Shown here: positions 15,365 to 23,774 of the stretch, in pieces
Position numbering within the stretch: position 1 is the first letter of the stretch
Layout of the letters: the number at the start of each line of letters is the position of its first letter
Source: Alistipes sp. CAG:268
GTDB lineage: Bacteria > Bacteroidota > Bacteroidia > Bacteroidales > Rikenellaceae
Length of the DNA: 26,330 nt
Reading direction: 5' to 3'
NCBI GenBank assembly: GCA_000434235.1
Contig: FR891988.1
Coordinates: forward strand, 1 to 26,330
Made by a program: the position numbers and the translations under genes
The notes under the pieces: generated by a model
Seen by the model: only the letters and a program-made list of their open reading frames with translations
The model's database searches: none
What the model was told of the DNA's origin: nothing

Positions 15365-16332
15365 TTGAGGTCGGCCAGTGCGATGGCGCAGGCGGCTTCG
15401 ACGACCACCGCGCCGCGCAGGGCGACGCATGCGTCGTGGCGGCCGCGGATGCGCAGCGGCTCGACGCTGTCCGTTTCGAGGTTGTAGGTCATCTGTTCGC
15501 GGGCGATGCTGGGCGTGGGTTTCACGGCGACACGCACGACGATCGGATTGCCGTTGGCAATGCCGCCGTTGATGCCGCCGGCGTGGTTCGTGGCGGTGGT
15601 CCCCGCAATGTCGAGGATCGGGTCGTTGTTCTCCGACCCGCGCATGCGGCTTCCGGCGAATCCGCTCCCGAACTCCACCCCCTTGACGGCCGGGATCGAG
15701 AAGAGCAGGTGGGCGATCATGCTCTCCACCGAGTCGAAGAAGGGCTCGCCCAGACCCGGCATGATCCCTTCGATGCAGCATTCGACCACGCCGCCCACCG
15801 AGTCGCCCTCGGCTGCGGCCGCGCGGACGACCTCCTCGAAGCGGGCCGGGTCGCTGCATCCGCCCACCTCGACCAGCCGGGTCGTGAAGCAGACGCGCTC
15901 CGGCAGCATCTTCTTGGCGACGACGCCTGCGGCTACGAGCGCCACGGTCAGGCGGGCCGAGAAGTGCCCTCCGCCGCGCGGGTCGTTGAATCCTCCGAAC
16001 TTGCGGTGGGCGATCAGGTCGGCGTGCGACGGGCGGAAGTGTGTCTCCAGTCCGGCGTAGTCCTGCGGGCGGGTGTCGTTGTTGGTAAAGACGATCGTGA
16101 GCGGAGCCCCGGTCGTGCAGCCTTCGTAGAGCCCCGATACGATCTGCGGGCGGTCCTCCTCGTGGCGCGGGGTCGTGCCCGGGGCGCCGCTCCGGCGGCA
16201 TGCGAGGTCGGCCTCGAAGTCGGCCTCCGAAAGTTCGATGCTTTGCGGGACGCCGTCGATCGTGATGCCGATCTGCGGCCCGTGCGACTCGCCCCAGATG
16301 GCGAGCCGGAAATGTTGTCCGAATTGGTTCAT
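15346..16332 (-). CDS. aroC: Chorismate synthase
   Basis: A 328-residue enzyme for the last shikimate step, turning EPSP into chorismate with reduced FMN. Visible family blocks are FGQHFRLAIWGESHGPQIGITIDG at the N-terminus, ACRRSGAPGTTPRHEEDRPQIVSG, FRPSHADLIAHRKFGGFNDPRGGGHFSARLT with the FMN-binding His/Arg/Ser residues, and TNHAGGINGGIANGNPIVVRVAVKPTPSI. It ends in an unusual KCRCRC. It is slightly shorter than the common 350-360. aroA, which makes its substrate, lies directly upstream (39 nt), so two consecutive pathway steps are co-expressed. prmC begins inside its 3' end. Confidence 0.96.
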   Translation of the reverse strand: MNQFGQHFRLAIWGESHGPQIGITIDGVPQSIELSEADFEADLACRRSGAPGTTPRHEEDRPQIVSGLYEGCTTGAPLTIVFTNNDTRPQDYAGLETHFRPSHADLIAHRKFGGFNDPRGGGHFSARLTVALVAAGVVAKKMLPERVCFTTRLVEVGGCSDPARFEEVVRAAAAEGDSVGGVVECCIEGIMPGLGEPFFDSVESMIAHLLFSIPAVKGVEFGSGFAGSRMRGSENNDPILDIAGTTATNHAGGINGGIANGNPIVVRVAVKPTPSIAREQMTYNLETDSVEPLRIRGRHDACVALRGAVVVEAACAIALADLKCRCRC

Positions 16333-16371
16333 CCGTTCGAATATTTTGGGGTGTGCGGCACCTTGCCGTCC

Positions 16372-17616
16372 TTATCGGCGGATCTGTGCCAGGTCCTCGA
16401 AGAATCCCGGGTAGCTCTTGGCTACGCACTCGGCTCCCTCGATCTCCACGGGCCCGTCGGCGCGCAGGGCGGCGGCCGCGAGCGACATGGCCATGCGGTG
16501 GTCTCCGTGGCTGCAGACGCGAGCCGCATGGATGCGGCCTCCGCGGATGCGCATCGTGTCCTCCTCCGAGAGGTCCACCTCGATGCCCAGTTTGCCGTAC
16601 TCCTCGCGGATCGCCTCGGCGCGGTTGCTCTCCTTGTGTATGAGGCGCGAGGTGCCGCGGAGCAGGCTCACCCCCTCGGCTGCCGCGGCCAGCGCCGCGA
16701 GTGCGGGGAAGAGGTCGGGGCATTGTGTGGCGTCGAACTCGAAGGCGCGCAGCGGACGCTGTGCGGCCGTCACGGCGTCGGGCTCGCTGATCACGGCGGC
16801 TCCCGCCCGGACGAGGGCGCGGCAGACGGCCGTGTCGGCCTGCTTCGAGAGCGGCGAGATGTTGCGCACGGTCACTTCTCCGGCAGTGGCACCCAGCACG
16901 AGCAGCATGGCGGCGGCGCTCCAGTCCCCCTCGATCGGGAGGTCGATCGCCCGGTAGCGCTGTCCTCCGGGGATGTAGAACTCCGTGTAGTCGCGGTGTA
17001 CGATCTCGATGCCGAAGCGTTCGGCCGTGTCGATCGTCATATCTAAATAAGGTGTCGAGACGGCCCTGTGCACCCGGAGTGTGGTGTCCTGACGGGCCAG
17101 CGGCAGGGAGAGCAGCAGTCCCGTGATGAATTGCGAGGAGACCGACCCGTCCACCTCCGTCTCTCCGCCGCGGATCGGGCCGCAGACCCGGAAGGGGAGG
17201 TATCCGCCGTTGTCGCTCACCTCGACACCCAGCCGTCGCAGGGGCTCGGTCATCATCCCCATCGGGCGGCGGAGCAGCGTGCCGCGCCCCTCGATCGTGA
17301 TCGGGGTGCCGCAGAGCGAGGCCACGGGGGTGAAGAGCCGTGTGGCCAGCCCCGATTCGCCGACCGTGAGCCGGTCGCCGCGCGGGTTGAGCCCGCCGCA
17401 GATCCGCAGCACGTCCTCTCCCTCGCGGCGCACTTCGGCGCCGAGTGTTTCGATGCAGTGCATGGCCGAGCGGGTGTCGTCGCAGAATTCGATGTTGCGC
17501 AGCACGGTTTCGCCCTCCGCGAGAAGCGCGGCGGCCAGGGCGCGCTGTGCGTAGCTTTTCGAGCAGGGTGGCGTCAGCGTGCCTTCGACGCGGCCCGGCC
17601 GGACGGTCCTATCCAT
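16372..17616 (-). CDS. aroA: 3-phosphoshikimate 1-carboxyvinyltransferase (EPSP synthase)
   Basis: A 414-residue enzyme that joins phosphoenolpyruvate to shikimate-3-phosphate. The frame shows [20 protein letters not shown] (substrate Lys/Ser), [95 protein letters not shown] and [18 protein letters not shown]. The loop that is GNAGTAMRP in E. coli AroA reads GESGLATRL (86-94). The conserved Gly is kept, but Thr97 and Pro101 equivalents are both Leu. The ATG at 17616 overlaps the end of lptB by 8 nt. aroC follows. Confidence 0.94.
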   Translation of the reverse strand: MDRTVRPGRVEGTLTPPCSKSYAQRALAAALLAEGETVLRNIEFCDDTRSAMHCIETLGAEVRREGEDVLRICGGLNPRGDRLTVGESGLATRLFTPVASLCGTPITIEGRGTLLRRPMGMMTEPLRRLGVEVSDNGGYLPFRVCGPIRGGETEVDGSVSSQFITGLLLSLPLARQDTTLRVHRAVSTPYLDMTIDTAERFGIEIVHRDYTEFYIPGGQRYRAIDLPIEGDWSAAAMLLVLGATAGEVTVRNISPLSKQADTAVCRALVRAGAAVISEPDAVTAAQRPLRAFEFDATQCPDLFPALAALAAAAEGVSLLRGTSRLIHKESNRAEAIREEYGKLGIEVDLSEEDTMRIRGGRIHAARVCSHGDHRMAMSLAAAALRADGPVEIEGAECVAKSYPGFFEDLAQIRR

Positions 17617-18493
17617 TTTGCTGTCCGTCCTTTTCGGCCGCGGCTTCGTCGCGGCCCGTCTCCCCGCTGCCCGTCGGGGCGGTTTCGCCCTCGCGGGCCT
17701 CCCGCTGGAGCTCCTCGCCCTTGCGGTTCTTCATCTCCTGGGTCAGCTGGTGGCTCTTCTTGAGCTCGAAGTGCTGCCCGAGGTAGACCTTGCGGACCAT
17801 CGGGTCGGCAGCCAGCTCCTCGGCCGTGCCGGTCTTGAGGATCTTGCCTTCGTAGAGCAGGTAGGTGCGGTCGGTGATGGCCAGCGTCTCATCGACGTTG
17901 TGGTCGGTGATGATGACGCCGATGTTCTTGTGCTTGAGTGTGGCGACGATCGACTGGATGTCCTCCACGGCGATCGGGTCCACGCCGGCGAACGGCTCGT
18001 CGAGCAGGATGAAGGCCGGGTTGATCGCCACGGCGCGCGCGATCTCGGTACGGCGCCGCTCGCCGCCCGAGAGCTGGATGCCCAGGCTCTTGCGCACCTT
18101 CTGCAGGCGGAACTCCTCGATGAGGGCCTCGACGCGCTCCTGCTGGTACTCCTTCGAGTAGGAGGTCATTTCGAGCACGGCGCGGATGTTGTCCTCGACT
18201 GACAGGCGGCGGAAGACCGAGGCCTCCTGCGCCAGGTAGCCCACGCCGAGCTGCGCCCGGCGGTAGACGGGCAGTTCGGTGAGCTCCGAGACCTGCTTCT
18301 GGTCGTTCTCGAGGAAGATCTTCCCGGCGTTGGGTTTGATCAGCCCGACGATCATGTAGAAGGTCGTGGTTTTCCCGGCTCCGTTCGGACCCAGCAGACC
18401 GACGATTTCGCCCTGATTCACATCGATTGACACGTGGTTCACGACGGTGCGGGCCTTGTATTTTTTGACGAGTTCGCTCGTGTACAGACGCAT
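17609..18493 (-). CDS. lptB: LPS export ABC transporter ATPase LptB
   Basis: A 294-residue ATPase that powers extraction of lipopolysaccharide from the inner membrane with LptF and LptG. Walker A is GPNGAGKTT (35-43). The Q-loop is [18 protein letters not shown], typical for LptB. The signature is LSGGERRR (141-148), Walker [14 protein letters not shown] (161-173), and the switch is ITDHN (His198). After the normal end near VYLGQHFEL (about 243) there is an extra charged, low-complexity tail of about 50 residues with many Glu, Lys and Gly. It is the first gene of the six-gene minus-strand operon and diverges from recQ. Its stop lies inside the aroA start region. Confidence 0.95.
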   Translation of the reverse strand: MRLYTSELVKKYKARTVVNHVSIDVNQGEIVGLLGPNGAGKTTTFYMIVGLIKPNAGKIFLENDQKQVSELTELPVYRRAQLGVGYLAQEASVFRRLSVEDNIRAVLEMTSYSKEYQQERVEALIEEFRLQKVRKSLGIQLSGGERRRTEIARAVAINPAFILLDEPFAGVDPIAVEDIQSIVATLKHKNIGVIITDHNVDETLAITDRTYLLYEGKILKTGTAEELAADPMVRKVYLGQHFELKKSHQLTQEMKNRKGEELQREAREGETAPTGSGETGRDEAAAEKDGQQNG

Positions 18494-18518
18494 TGCGTTT
18501 CTTTCAAATAATTTTCGA

Positions 18519-18526
18519 CAAAGTTA
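18519..18526 (-). promoter_or_regulatory. -7 promoter element of the lptB operon
   Basis: On the minus strand TAACTTTG fits TAnnTTTG exactly, 25 nt before the lptB ATG. A matching -33 TTTG is not evident. On the plus strand a one-mismatch TATCTTTA (18549-18556) could serve recQ. The two divergent promoters would lie within about 30 bp of each other. Confidence 0.55.
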
Positions 18527-18594
18527 TGTTTTTTTCCGAAAAGTTTTTTATCTTTACATTGAATTTTGTGAAGTAGTAGAGCAAAAACGGAGAG

Positions 18595-20787
18595 ATGAAA
18601 CAATACGATTCGGCCCTGTTGCACGACAAGCTGAAGGAGTACTTCGGCTTTTCTTCGTTCAAAGGGAATCAGGAGGCGGTGATCCGCAACGTACTGGAGG
18701 GTAAGGATACGTTCGTGCTGATGCCTACGGGCGGCGGCAAGTCGTTGTGCTACCAGTTGCCTGCGCTGCTCATGGACGGGGTCGCGATCATCATCTCGCC
18801 GCTGATCGCCCTGATGAAGAATCAGGTCGATGCCATGCGTACCTTCTCGGCCGAGTCGGGCATCGCCCACTTCCTCAATTCGTCGCTCAACAAGACGGCC
18901 GTGGCGCAGGTACGCTCGGATGTCATGGAGGGCAAGACCAAGCTGCTCTATTTCGCGCCCGAGTCGCTCACCAAGGAGGACAACGTGGCCTTCCTGCGCA
19001 AGATCAAGATCTCGTTCTATGCCATCGACGAGGCCCACTGCATCTCGGAGTGGGGCCACGATTTCCGTCCGGAGTACCGCCGCATCCGCCCGATCATCAA
19101 CGAGATCGGGCAGGCGCCGCTGATCGCCCTGACGGCCACCGCGACGCCCAAGGTGCAGATGGACATCCAGAAGAACCTGGGCATGGCCGACGTGGCGGTC
19201 TTCAAGTCGTCGTTCAACCGGCCGAACCTCTACTACGAGATTCGTCCCAAGCACGACGTCGATCGCGAGATCATCCGCTTCATCAAGCAGAACGAGGGCA
19301 AGAGCGGCATCATCTACTGCCTGAGCCGCAAGAAGGTCGAGGAGCTCACCGAACTGCTGGTGGCCAACGGCATTCGGGCGCGGGCCTACCACGCCGGTAT
19401 GGATGCCGCGACGCGTGCGGCCAACCAGGACGACTTCCTCATGGAACGCGTCGAGGTGATCGTCGCCACGATCGCCTTCGGTATGGGCATCGACAAGCCC
19501 GACGTGCGCTATGTGATCCACTACGACATCCCGAAGTCGCTCGAAGGATACTACCAGGAGACGGGACGTGCCGGCCGCGACGGCGGCGAGGGGCACTGCA
19601 TCGCCTTCTACAGCTACAAGGATATCCAGAAACTCGAGAAGTTCATGCAGGGCAAGCCGGTGGCCGAGCAGGAGATCGGCAAACTGCTGCTGCTCGAGAC
19701 GGTCTCCTATGCCGAGAGTTCGATGTGCCGGCGCAAGACGCTGCTGCACTATTTCGGCGAGGAGTATACGGAGGACAACTGCGGCAACTGCGACAACTGC
19801 CGCAATCCGAAGCCGAAGGTCGATGCGCGCCAGGCGCTGAAGATGGCGCTCGAGGCGCTGCGCGACATCGGTGACAAGTTCAAGGCCGACTACCTGATCA
19901 ACGTGCTCGTGGGCAAGAACACGGCGCTGATCAAGAGCTACGGACACAACAAGTCGAAGTGGTTCGGCGCGGGTGCCGACCACGATGCCCGCTTCTGGGG
20001 TGCCGTGCTGCGGCAGGCGCTCATCATGGGGCTTGTGGACAAGAACATCGAGAACTACGGACTGATCTCGATCAACAAGAAGGGCGAGGACTACGTCACG
20101 ATGCCATTCCCGGTCACCGTGACGCTCGACCACGACTACGACGAGGAGGAGAAGGAGGCCGAGGCCGTCACTCCGATGGGCAAGGGCGGCGCGGCCGACG
20201 AGGAGCTCTTCGCGATGCTCAAGGACCTGCGCAAGAAGGTGGCCAAGCAGCACGGGCTGCCGCCGTTCGTTGTCTTCCAGGACCCCTCGCTCGAGGACAT
20301 GGCCGTGCAGTACCCGATCACGCTCGAGGAGATGCAGAACATCACGGGCGTAGGCGTGGGCAAGGCGCGGAAGTTCGGCGAGGAGTTCATCAAGCTCATC
20401 AAGGCCTATGTCGAGGAGAAGGAGATCATCCGGCCGCAGGACATGGTGGTCAAGTCGGTGGGCAACAAGTCGGGCAACAAGATCTTCATCATCCAGTCGA
20501 TCGACCGCAAGATGGATTTCGAGGACATCGCCCGGGCGAAGGACCTCGACTTCGACGAACTGCTCACCGAGATCGAGGGCATCGTCAATTCGGGTACGAA
20601 ACTCGACATCTCCTACTATCTGAAGGAGTTCATGGACGAGGACAAGATCGAGGACATCTACCTCTACTTCAAGGAGGACGCCGAGAGCGACTCGCTCGAT
20701 GCGGCCATCGAGGAGCTCGGTGCCGACTACACCGAGGAGGAGATCCGTCTGGTCCGCATCAAGTTCATCTGCGAGCAGGGCAACTGA
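18595..20787 (+). CDS. recQ: ATP-dependent DNA helicase RecQ
   Basis: A 730-residue 3'-5' helicase. Motif 0 is FGFSSFKGNQEAVI and Walker A is MPTGGGKSLCYQLPAL (Lys49). Walker B is DEAH (145-148) and is followed by the aromatic-rich CISEWGHDFRPEY loop; motif VI is YYQETGRAGRDG (319-330). The zinc site uses Cys378 plus CGNCDNC (396, 399, 402). After a winged-helix RQC region an HRDC domain spans about 535-610 (ELFAMLKDLRKKVAKQHGLPPFVVFQD), with ITGVGVGKARKFGEEF. The last 100 residues form an extra acidic helical segment (MDFEDIARAKDLDFDELLTEIEGIV), also known in Bacteroidetes RecQ. The start is preceded by an unusually purine-rich GGAGAG, which may act as a ribosome binding site. Confidence 0.97.
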   Translation: MKQYDSALLHDKLKEYFGFSSFKGNQEAVIRNVLEGKDTFVLMPTGGGKSLCYQLPALLMDGVAIIISPLIALMKNQVDAMRTFSAESGIAHFLNSSLNKTAVAQVRSDVMEGKTKLLYFAPESLTKEDNVAFLRKIKISFYAIDEAHCISEWGHDFRPEYRRIRPIINEIGQAPLIALTATATPKVQMDIQKNLGMADVAVFKSSFNRPNLYYEIRPKHDVDREIIRFIKQNEGKSGIIYCLSRKKVEELTELLVANGIRARAYHAGMDAATRAANQDDFLMERVEVIVATIAFGMGIDKPDVRYVIHYDIPKSLEGYYQETGRAGRDGGEGHCIAFYSYKDIQKLEKFMQGKPVAEQEIGKLLLLETVSYAESSMCRRKTLLHYFGEEYTEDNCGNCDNCRNPKPKVDARQALKMALEALRDIGDKFKADYLINVLVGKNTALIKSYGHNKSKWFGAGADHDARFWGAVLRQALIMGLVDKNIENYGLISINKKGEDYVTMPFPVTVTLDHDYDEEEKEAEAVTPMGKGGAADEELFAMLKDLRKKVAKQHGLPPFVVFQDPSLEDMAVQYPITLEEMQNITGVGVGKARKFGEEFIKLIKAYVEEKEIIRPQDMVVKSVGNKSGNKIFIIQSIDRKMDFEDIARAKDLDFDELLTEIEGIVNSGTKLDISYYLKEFMDEDKIEDIYLYFKEDAESDSLDAAIEELGADYTEEEIRLVRIKFICEQGN

Positions 20788-20903
20788 CCGCCGCCGTCCC
20801 GGCCTTTGCCGGGATGTCCGGGCGCTTGTCGCTCCCGAGGTCCGGGGCTTGTGCGGAAGGCCGTTTTTTCGGGGATACCCTCAAACCTAAATAATACGTG
20901 CCT

Positions 20904-21122
20904 ATGAACAAAAAGACCTTTACGCTTGCTTTGCTCTTTCTGTGTGTAACGCTCGTTTGGCTGGGTGTCAATCTCTATTGGGACTATGTCGGACGGGTGG
21001 ATGTGTACAATACCTTCATCGCGCTGCTGTTCGTCGTTTTCGCTGCAGCCATGGTCTGGAACGAATACCACAAGAAGCGCCGCCGGCACCTCGATGAAGT
21101 GAACCGGAACCAGATTCCATAA
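20904..21122 (+). CDS. Small two-helix membrane protein, unknown function
   Basis: A 72-residue protein with two hydrophobic helices (about 7-25, TLALLFLCVTLVWLGVNLYW, and about 37-53, TFIALLFVVFAAAMVW) joined by a short DYVGRVDVYN loop. A basic tail (HKKRRRHLDEVNRNQ) follows that should stay in the cytoplasm. I do not recognise a family. The ATG at 20904 is preferred over an upstream GTG at 20898 because the leading MNKKTF is typical. It lies 116 nt after recQ and 13 nt before a second gene of the same design, and probably shares a transcript with it. Confidence 0.72.
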   Translation: MNKKTFTLALLFLCVTLVWLGVNLYWDYVGRVDVYNTFIALLFVVFAAAMVWNEYHKKRRRHLDEVNRNQIP

Positions 21123-21135
21123 AAACGAAGAGACT

Positions 21136-21378
21136 ATGAAATTCAATCTGATGCAGATCGTGCGCCTGGTGCTGATGGTGCTGGCCATCGCGGGTATTAT
21201 CTATGCCGTCGAGTATGTGCCGCGGGGAATCGCCGTGTGGTTCTGGGTGGCGTTGCTCGGTATCGGTTTCGTCGGCCTGCTCTATACGTTCCGCCTTACG
21301 CAGCGACGCCTGCGCCGCGAGGCGCGTGACGAGGAGCAGCGAGCCAGGCGCCGCTCGCGCCGTTCGAAAAGACGTTGA
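21136..21378 (+). CDS. Small two-helix membrane protein with Arg-rich tail
   Basis: An 80-residue protein with two hydrophobic helices (about 7-24 and 33-51) and a strongly basic C-terminal tail (RLTQRRLRREARDEEQRARRRSRRSKRR) that should face the cytoplasm and could touch nucleic acid or lipid head groups. No family is recognised. Same topology and size as the gene 13 nt upstream, so the two may act together, but the sequences are not clearly homologous. The ATG at 21136 is preceded by an A- and G-rich stretch (AAAAACGAAGAGACT). The following 166 bases to the terminator at 21545 hold nothing I can support. Confidence 0.7.
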   Translation: MKFNLMQIVRLVLMVLAIAGIIYAVEYVPRGIAVWFWVALLGIGFVGLLYTFRLTQRRLRREARDEEQRARRRSRRSKRR

Positions 21379-21544
21379 GCGCGGCCGCACCGCCGGCCGG
21401 CCCGGTCCTGCTCCGGAATGCCCCTGACGTGCATCGCGTGCTGCCGGAAACGGCGGCCTGCCGCGCCGTCCCGTCGGACGGAAGTCCTGCCGCCCATGCC
21501 GGACGTCGCCCGGTCGGGCGGAAATCCGATCTGTTGTGAAGTCG

Positions 21545-21576
21545 ATCCGCCGGATGTGTGTCCGGCGGATTTTTTT
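21545..21576 (+). terminator. Strong terminator before rsmA
   Basis: A perfect 10-bp stem, ATCCGCCGGA (21545-21554) with TCCGGCGGAT (21561-21570), has a TGTGTG loop and is followed by a T-run to 21576. It ends the recQ/small-membrane-protein transcript. The next gene's -7 box begins two bases after it. Confidence 0.92.
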
Positions 21577-21578
21577 CG

Positions 21579-21586
21579 TATCTTTG
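21579..21586 (+). promoter_or_regulatory. -7 promoter element of rsmA, abutting the terminator
   Basis: TATCTTTG fits TAnnTTTG exactly and ends six bases before the rsmA ATG. The -33 position (about 21555-21558) falls in the terminator loop and reads TGTG, three of four matches to TTTG. Confidence 0.7.
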
Positions 21587-21592
21587 CCGCGT

Positions 21593-22444
21593 ATGACGGA
21601 AGTTAGAGCCAAAAAAGCCTTGGGCCAGCATTTCCTGGTCGATCTGAATATTGCCCGCAAGATCTGCGATTCGCTCTCGGGCGGTCCCGTGCTGCTGCCG
21701 GCAGGGGAGCCCTCCGCACAGGCCGCCGGCCCGGCCGCGGAGGAGGATGCCGCCGCACGGCGCTGCGACGTGCTTGAGGTGGGATGCGGCATGGGGGTAC
21801 TGACGCAGTTCCTGCTGCGGCGCGAAGACATCTTGACGTGGGGCGCCGAGATCGACTCGGAGAGCGTCGCCTACCTCCACGCTCACTACCCGGAGTTCAC
21901 GCCGCGGCTCATCGAGGGCGATTTCCTGCGCCTGGACCTGCGCTCGCTCTTCCCGCACGGGCTCCGCATCATCGGCAACTTCCCCTACAACATCTCTTCG
22001 CAGATCTTCTTCAAGGTGCTGGAGAACCGCGACCTGGTGCCCGAGTGCGTCGGCATGATCCAGCGGGAGGTCGCCGTGCGTCTTGCCGAGCCTCCCGGAT
22101 CGAAGGAGTACGGCATTCTTTCGGTGCTGCTGCAGGCGTGGTATGACATCGAGTATCTCTTCACGGTCAATGAGACGGTCTTCAACCCGCCTCCGAAGGT
22201 CAAGAGCGCCGTCATCCGCCTGCGCCGCAACGCCACGCAGCACCTCGGCTGCGACGAGGCGTTGTTCATCCGTGTGGTGAAGGCTTCGTTCGGCCAGCGC
22301 CGCAAGATGATCCGCAATTCGCTCAAGTCGGCCTTCGGCGACTTCGGCGGGGCCGAGCACCCCTTCTTTACGCGGCGTGCCGAGCAACTCTCGGTCGCCG
22401 ATTTCGTGGAGCTGACCTGCTGGGTGGACGAACACCGCGGCTGA
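21593..22444 (+). CDS. rsmA: 16S rRNA adenine dimethyltransferase RsmA (KsgA)
   Basis: A 283-residue SAM enzyme that dimethylates two adjacent adenines (A1518 and A1519 in E. coli numbering) near the 3' end of 16S rRNA. The start VRAKKALGQHFLVDLNIARKI is diagnostic. SAM motif I is VLEVGCGMGVLTQFLL (the common form has GPG). The catalytic motif is GNFPYNISSQIFF. The C-terminal part has FNPPPKVKSAVIRL and KASFGQRRKMIRNSLK. Between the first helix and motif I is an extra Ala/Pro/Glu-rich loop of about 25 residues (near PAGEPSAQAAGPAAEEDAAA). The ATG at 21593 is fixed by the conserved N-terminus. With the -7 box six bases upstream, the message should be nearly leaderless. Confidence 0.96.
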   Translation: MTEVRAKKALGQHFLVDLNIARKICDSLSGGPVLLPAGEPSAQAAGPAAEEDAAARRCDVLEVGCGMGVLTQFLLRREDILTWGAEIDSESVAYLHAHYPEFTPRLIEGDFLRLDLRSLFPHGLRIIGNFPYNISSQIFFKVLENRDLVPECVGMIQREVAVRLAEPPGSKEYGILSVLLQAWYDIEYLFTVNETVFNPPPKVKSAVIRLRRNATQHLGCDEALFIRVVKASFGQRRKMIRNSLKSAFGDFGGAEHPFFTRRAEQLSVADFVELTCWVDEHRG

Positions 22445-22502
22445 TCCGCCGTGTGCGCGGCCGCCCCTCTCTTTCCGTCTCTTCCCTTCGCGCCCGGGAA
22501 CC

Positions 22503-23774
22503 TCAGATCCCGGGATTCTCGGCTCCGGCCACGACCGTCACCAACTCTTCGCCGCTCAGGTATTTGTGGGCCAGACGCCTCACGTCGTCCGGCGTCGTGT
22601 TCCGTATCCGTCGGATATTCTCGGCGATGATCCCGTTGTCGGTGCCGCAGAGGATGTTCTCGATTGTCACGTCGGCAATCCCGAACGGCCCGTCGAGGAT
22701 GCGCATCATCTCGCCCGTCATCATGTTCTTCACCAGTTCGAGTTCCTCCCCGGGCATCGGCTCCGTGCGCAGCCGCTCGATCTCGGCGCGGATCTCGCGC
22801 AGGGCGTCGCGTGCCACGTCGGTCCCGACCTGCGTGGCCACGGCGAAGTACCCCGCCCGTTCGAAATTGACCATCGCGGCCACCACACCGTAGGTGTATC
22901 CGTTGCGTTCGCGGAGATTCTGCATCAGGCGCGACCCGAAGTATCCGCCGAGTGCCGTGGCCACAACCTGCATGCCGACAAAGTCGGGGTGCTGGCGCGG
23001 GAAGAGCAGCCGCCCGATGCGGATCGACGACTGTACGGCTCCGGGATGGCTGACGAATGCCGTGCGGGTGGTCACCGGCTCCGGGAAGCATCCCTCCGCC
23101 CGCTGCCCGCCCCGGGGAATGCGCCCGGCCAGCGCCGCAACGGCCTGCAGTTCCCTGTCGCCGATGCGCCCGCTGCAGACGACGAAACAGTTCTCGGCCG
23201 TGTAGCAGCGGCGGTAGAACTCCGCGACGTCCGCGCGTGTCAGCCGGTCGTAGGCCGCCTCGTCCGACGAGATGCCGTAGGGATGCTGCGGCCCGAACAT
23301 CGCCCGGGCGAACGCCTCGCGGGCCTCGATATCGACCTTCGTGCGGTCGATGGCCAGCCGCTGTTTGCGCTTGGCGGCATAGGTGCGCAGCTCCTCCTCG
23401 GGAAAGGTCGGGCGGAGCAGCAGCTCTTCGGCCACGGCGAGCGTCTCGGCGAAGAATTTCGAGAGGGTGGCGAAATTGATGTAGGCGTAGTCGCGGTCGA
23501 TATTGACGTCGTACCACGAGCCGTGGTAGTCGAGCTGTTCGGCGATCTCTGCCGCGGTCATCGCCTCCGACCCTTCGGCAAGGAGGTTGGCTGCCGCCGA
23601 GGCCGAGAAGGGGACCTGCTGCACGGAGGATCCGGCACGGAAGACGAACGAGATGCGCAGCACCTCGAACTCGTCGGCCGGGAGCGTGTAGAGCGCCACA
23701 CCGTTCGGCAGCACCGTCCGCGTGGCCTGTTGTACCTCGATTTCCGAGGGGGTGATCTGTGGTTGTCGTGTCAT
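22503..23774 (-). CDS. M16-family protein lacking the zinc motif (non-catalytic partner)
   Basis: A 423-residue M16 (pitrilysin/processing-peptidase) fold protein. The N-terminal half begins VLPNGVALYTLPADEFEVLRISFVFRAGSSVQQ, but where the HxxEH motif should be it reads SASAAANLLAEG, so it cannot bind zinc there. The C-terminal half keeps the substrate-side LRERNGYTYGVVAAM Arg/Tyr pair and SSIRIGRLLFPRQHPDF. In known M16B heterodimers one subunit has the zinc site and the other supplies this Arg/Tyr pair. I infer that role with the catalytic gene just upstream. Its ATG overlaps that gene's stop (ATGA, 23774-23771). No signal peptide is seen, which suggests a cytoplasmic enzyme. Confidence 0.9.
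   Translation of the reverse strand: MTRQPQITPSEIEVQQATRTVLPNGVALYTLPADEFEVLRISFVFRAGSSVQQVPFSASAAANLLAEGSEAMTAAEIAEQLDYHGSWYDVNIDRDYAYINFATLSKFFAETLAVAEELLLRPTFPEEELRTYAAKRKQRLAIDRTKVDIEAREAFARAMFGPQHPYGISSDEAAYDRLTRADVAEFYRRCYTAENCFVVCSGRIGDRELQAVAALAGRIPRGGQRAEGCFPEPVTTRTAFVSHPGAVQSSIRIGRLLFPRQHPDFVGMQVVATALGGYFGSRLMQNLRERNGYTYGVVAAMVNFERAGYFAVATQVGTDVARDALREIRAEIERLRTEPMPGEELELVKNMMTGEMMRILDGPFGIADVTIENILCGTDNGIIAENIRRIRNTTPDDVRRLAHKYLSGEELVTVVAGAENPGI

Noticed and set aside
18439..20253. 604-residue minus-strand frame opposite recQ
   Set aside because: It covers most of recQ, whose helicase motifs are unmistakable; the antisense product is a repetitive Leu/Val/His/Arg string.
20797..20814. 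Hairpin TCCCGGC/GCCGGGA after recQ as a terminator
   Set aside because: No T-run follows it, and the strong terminator lies further on at 21545; it may be a weak pause site only.
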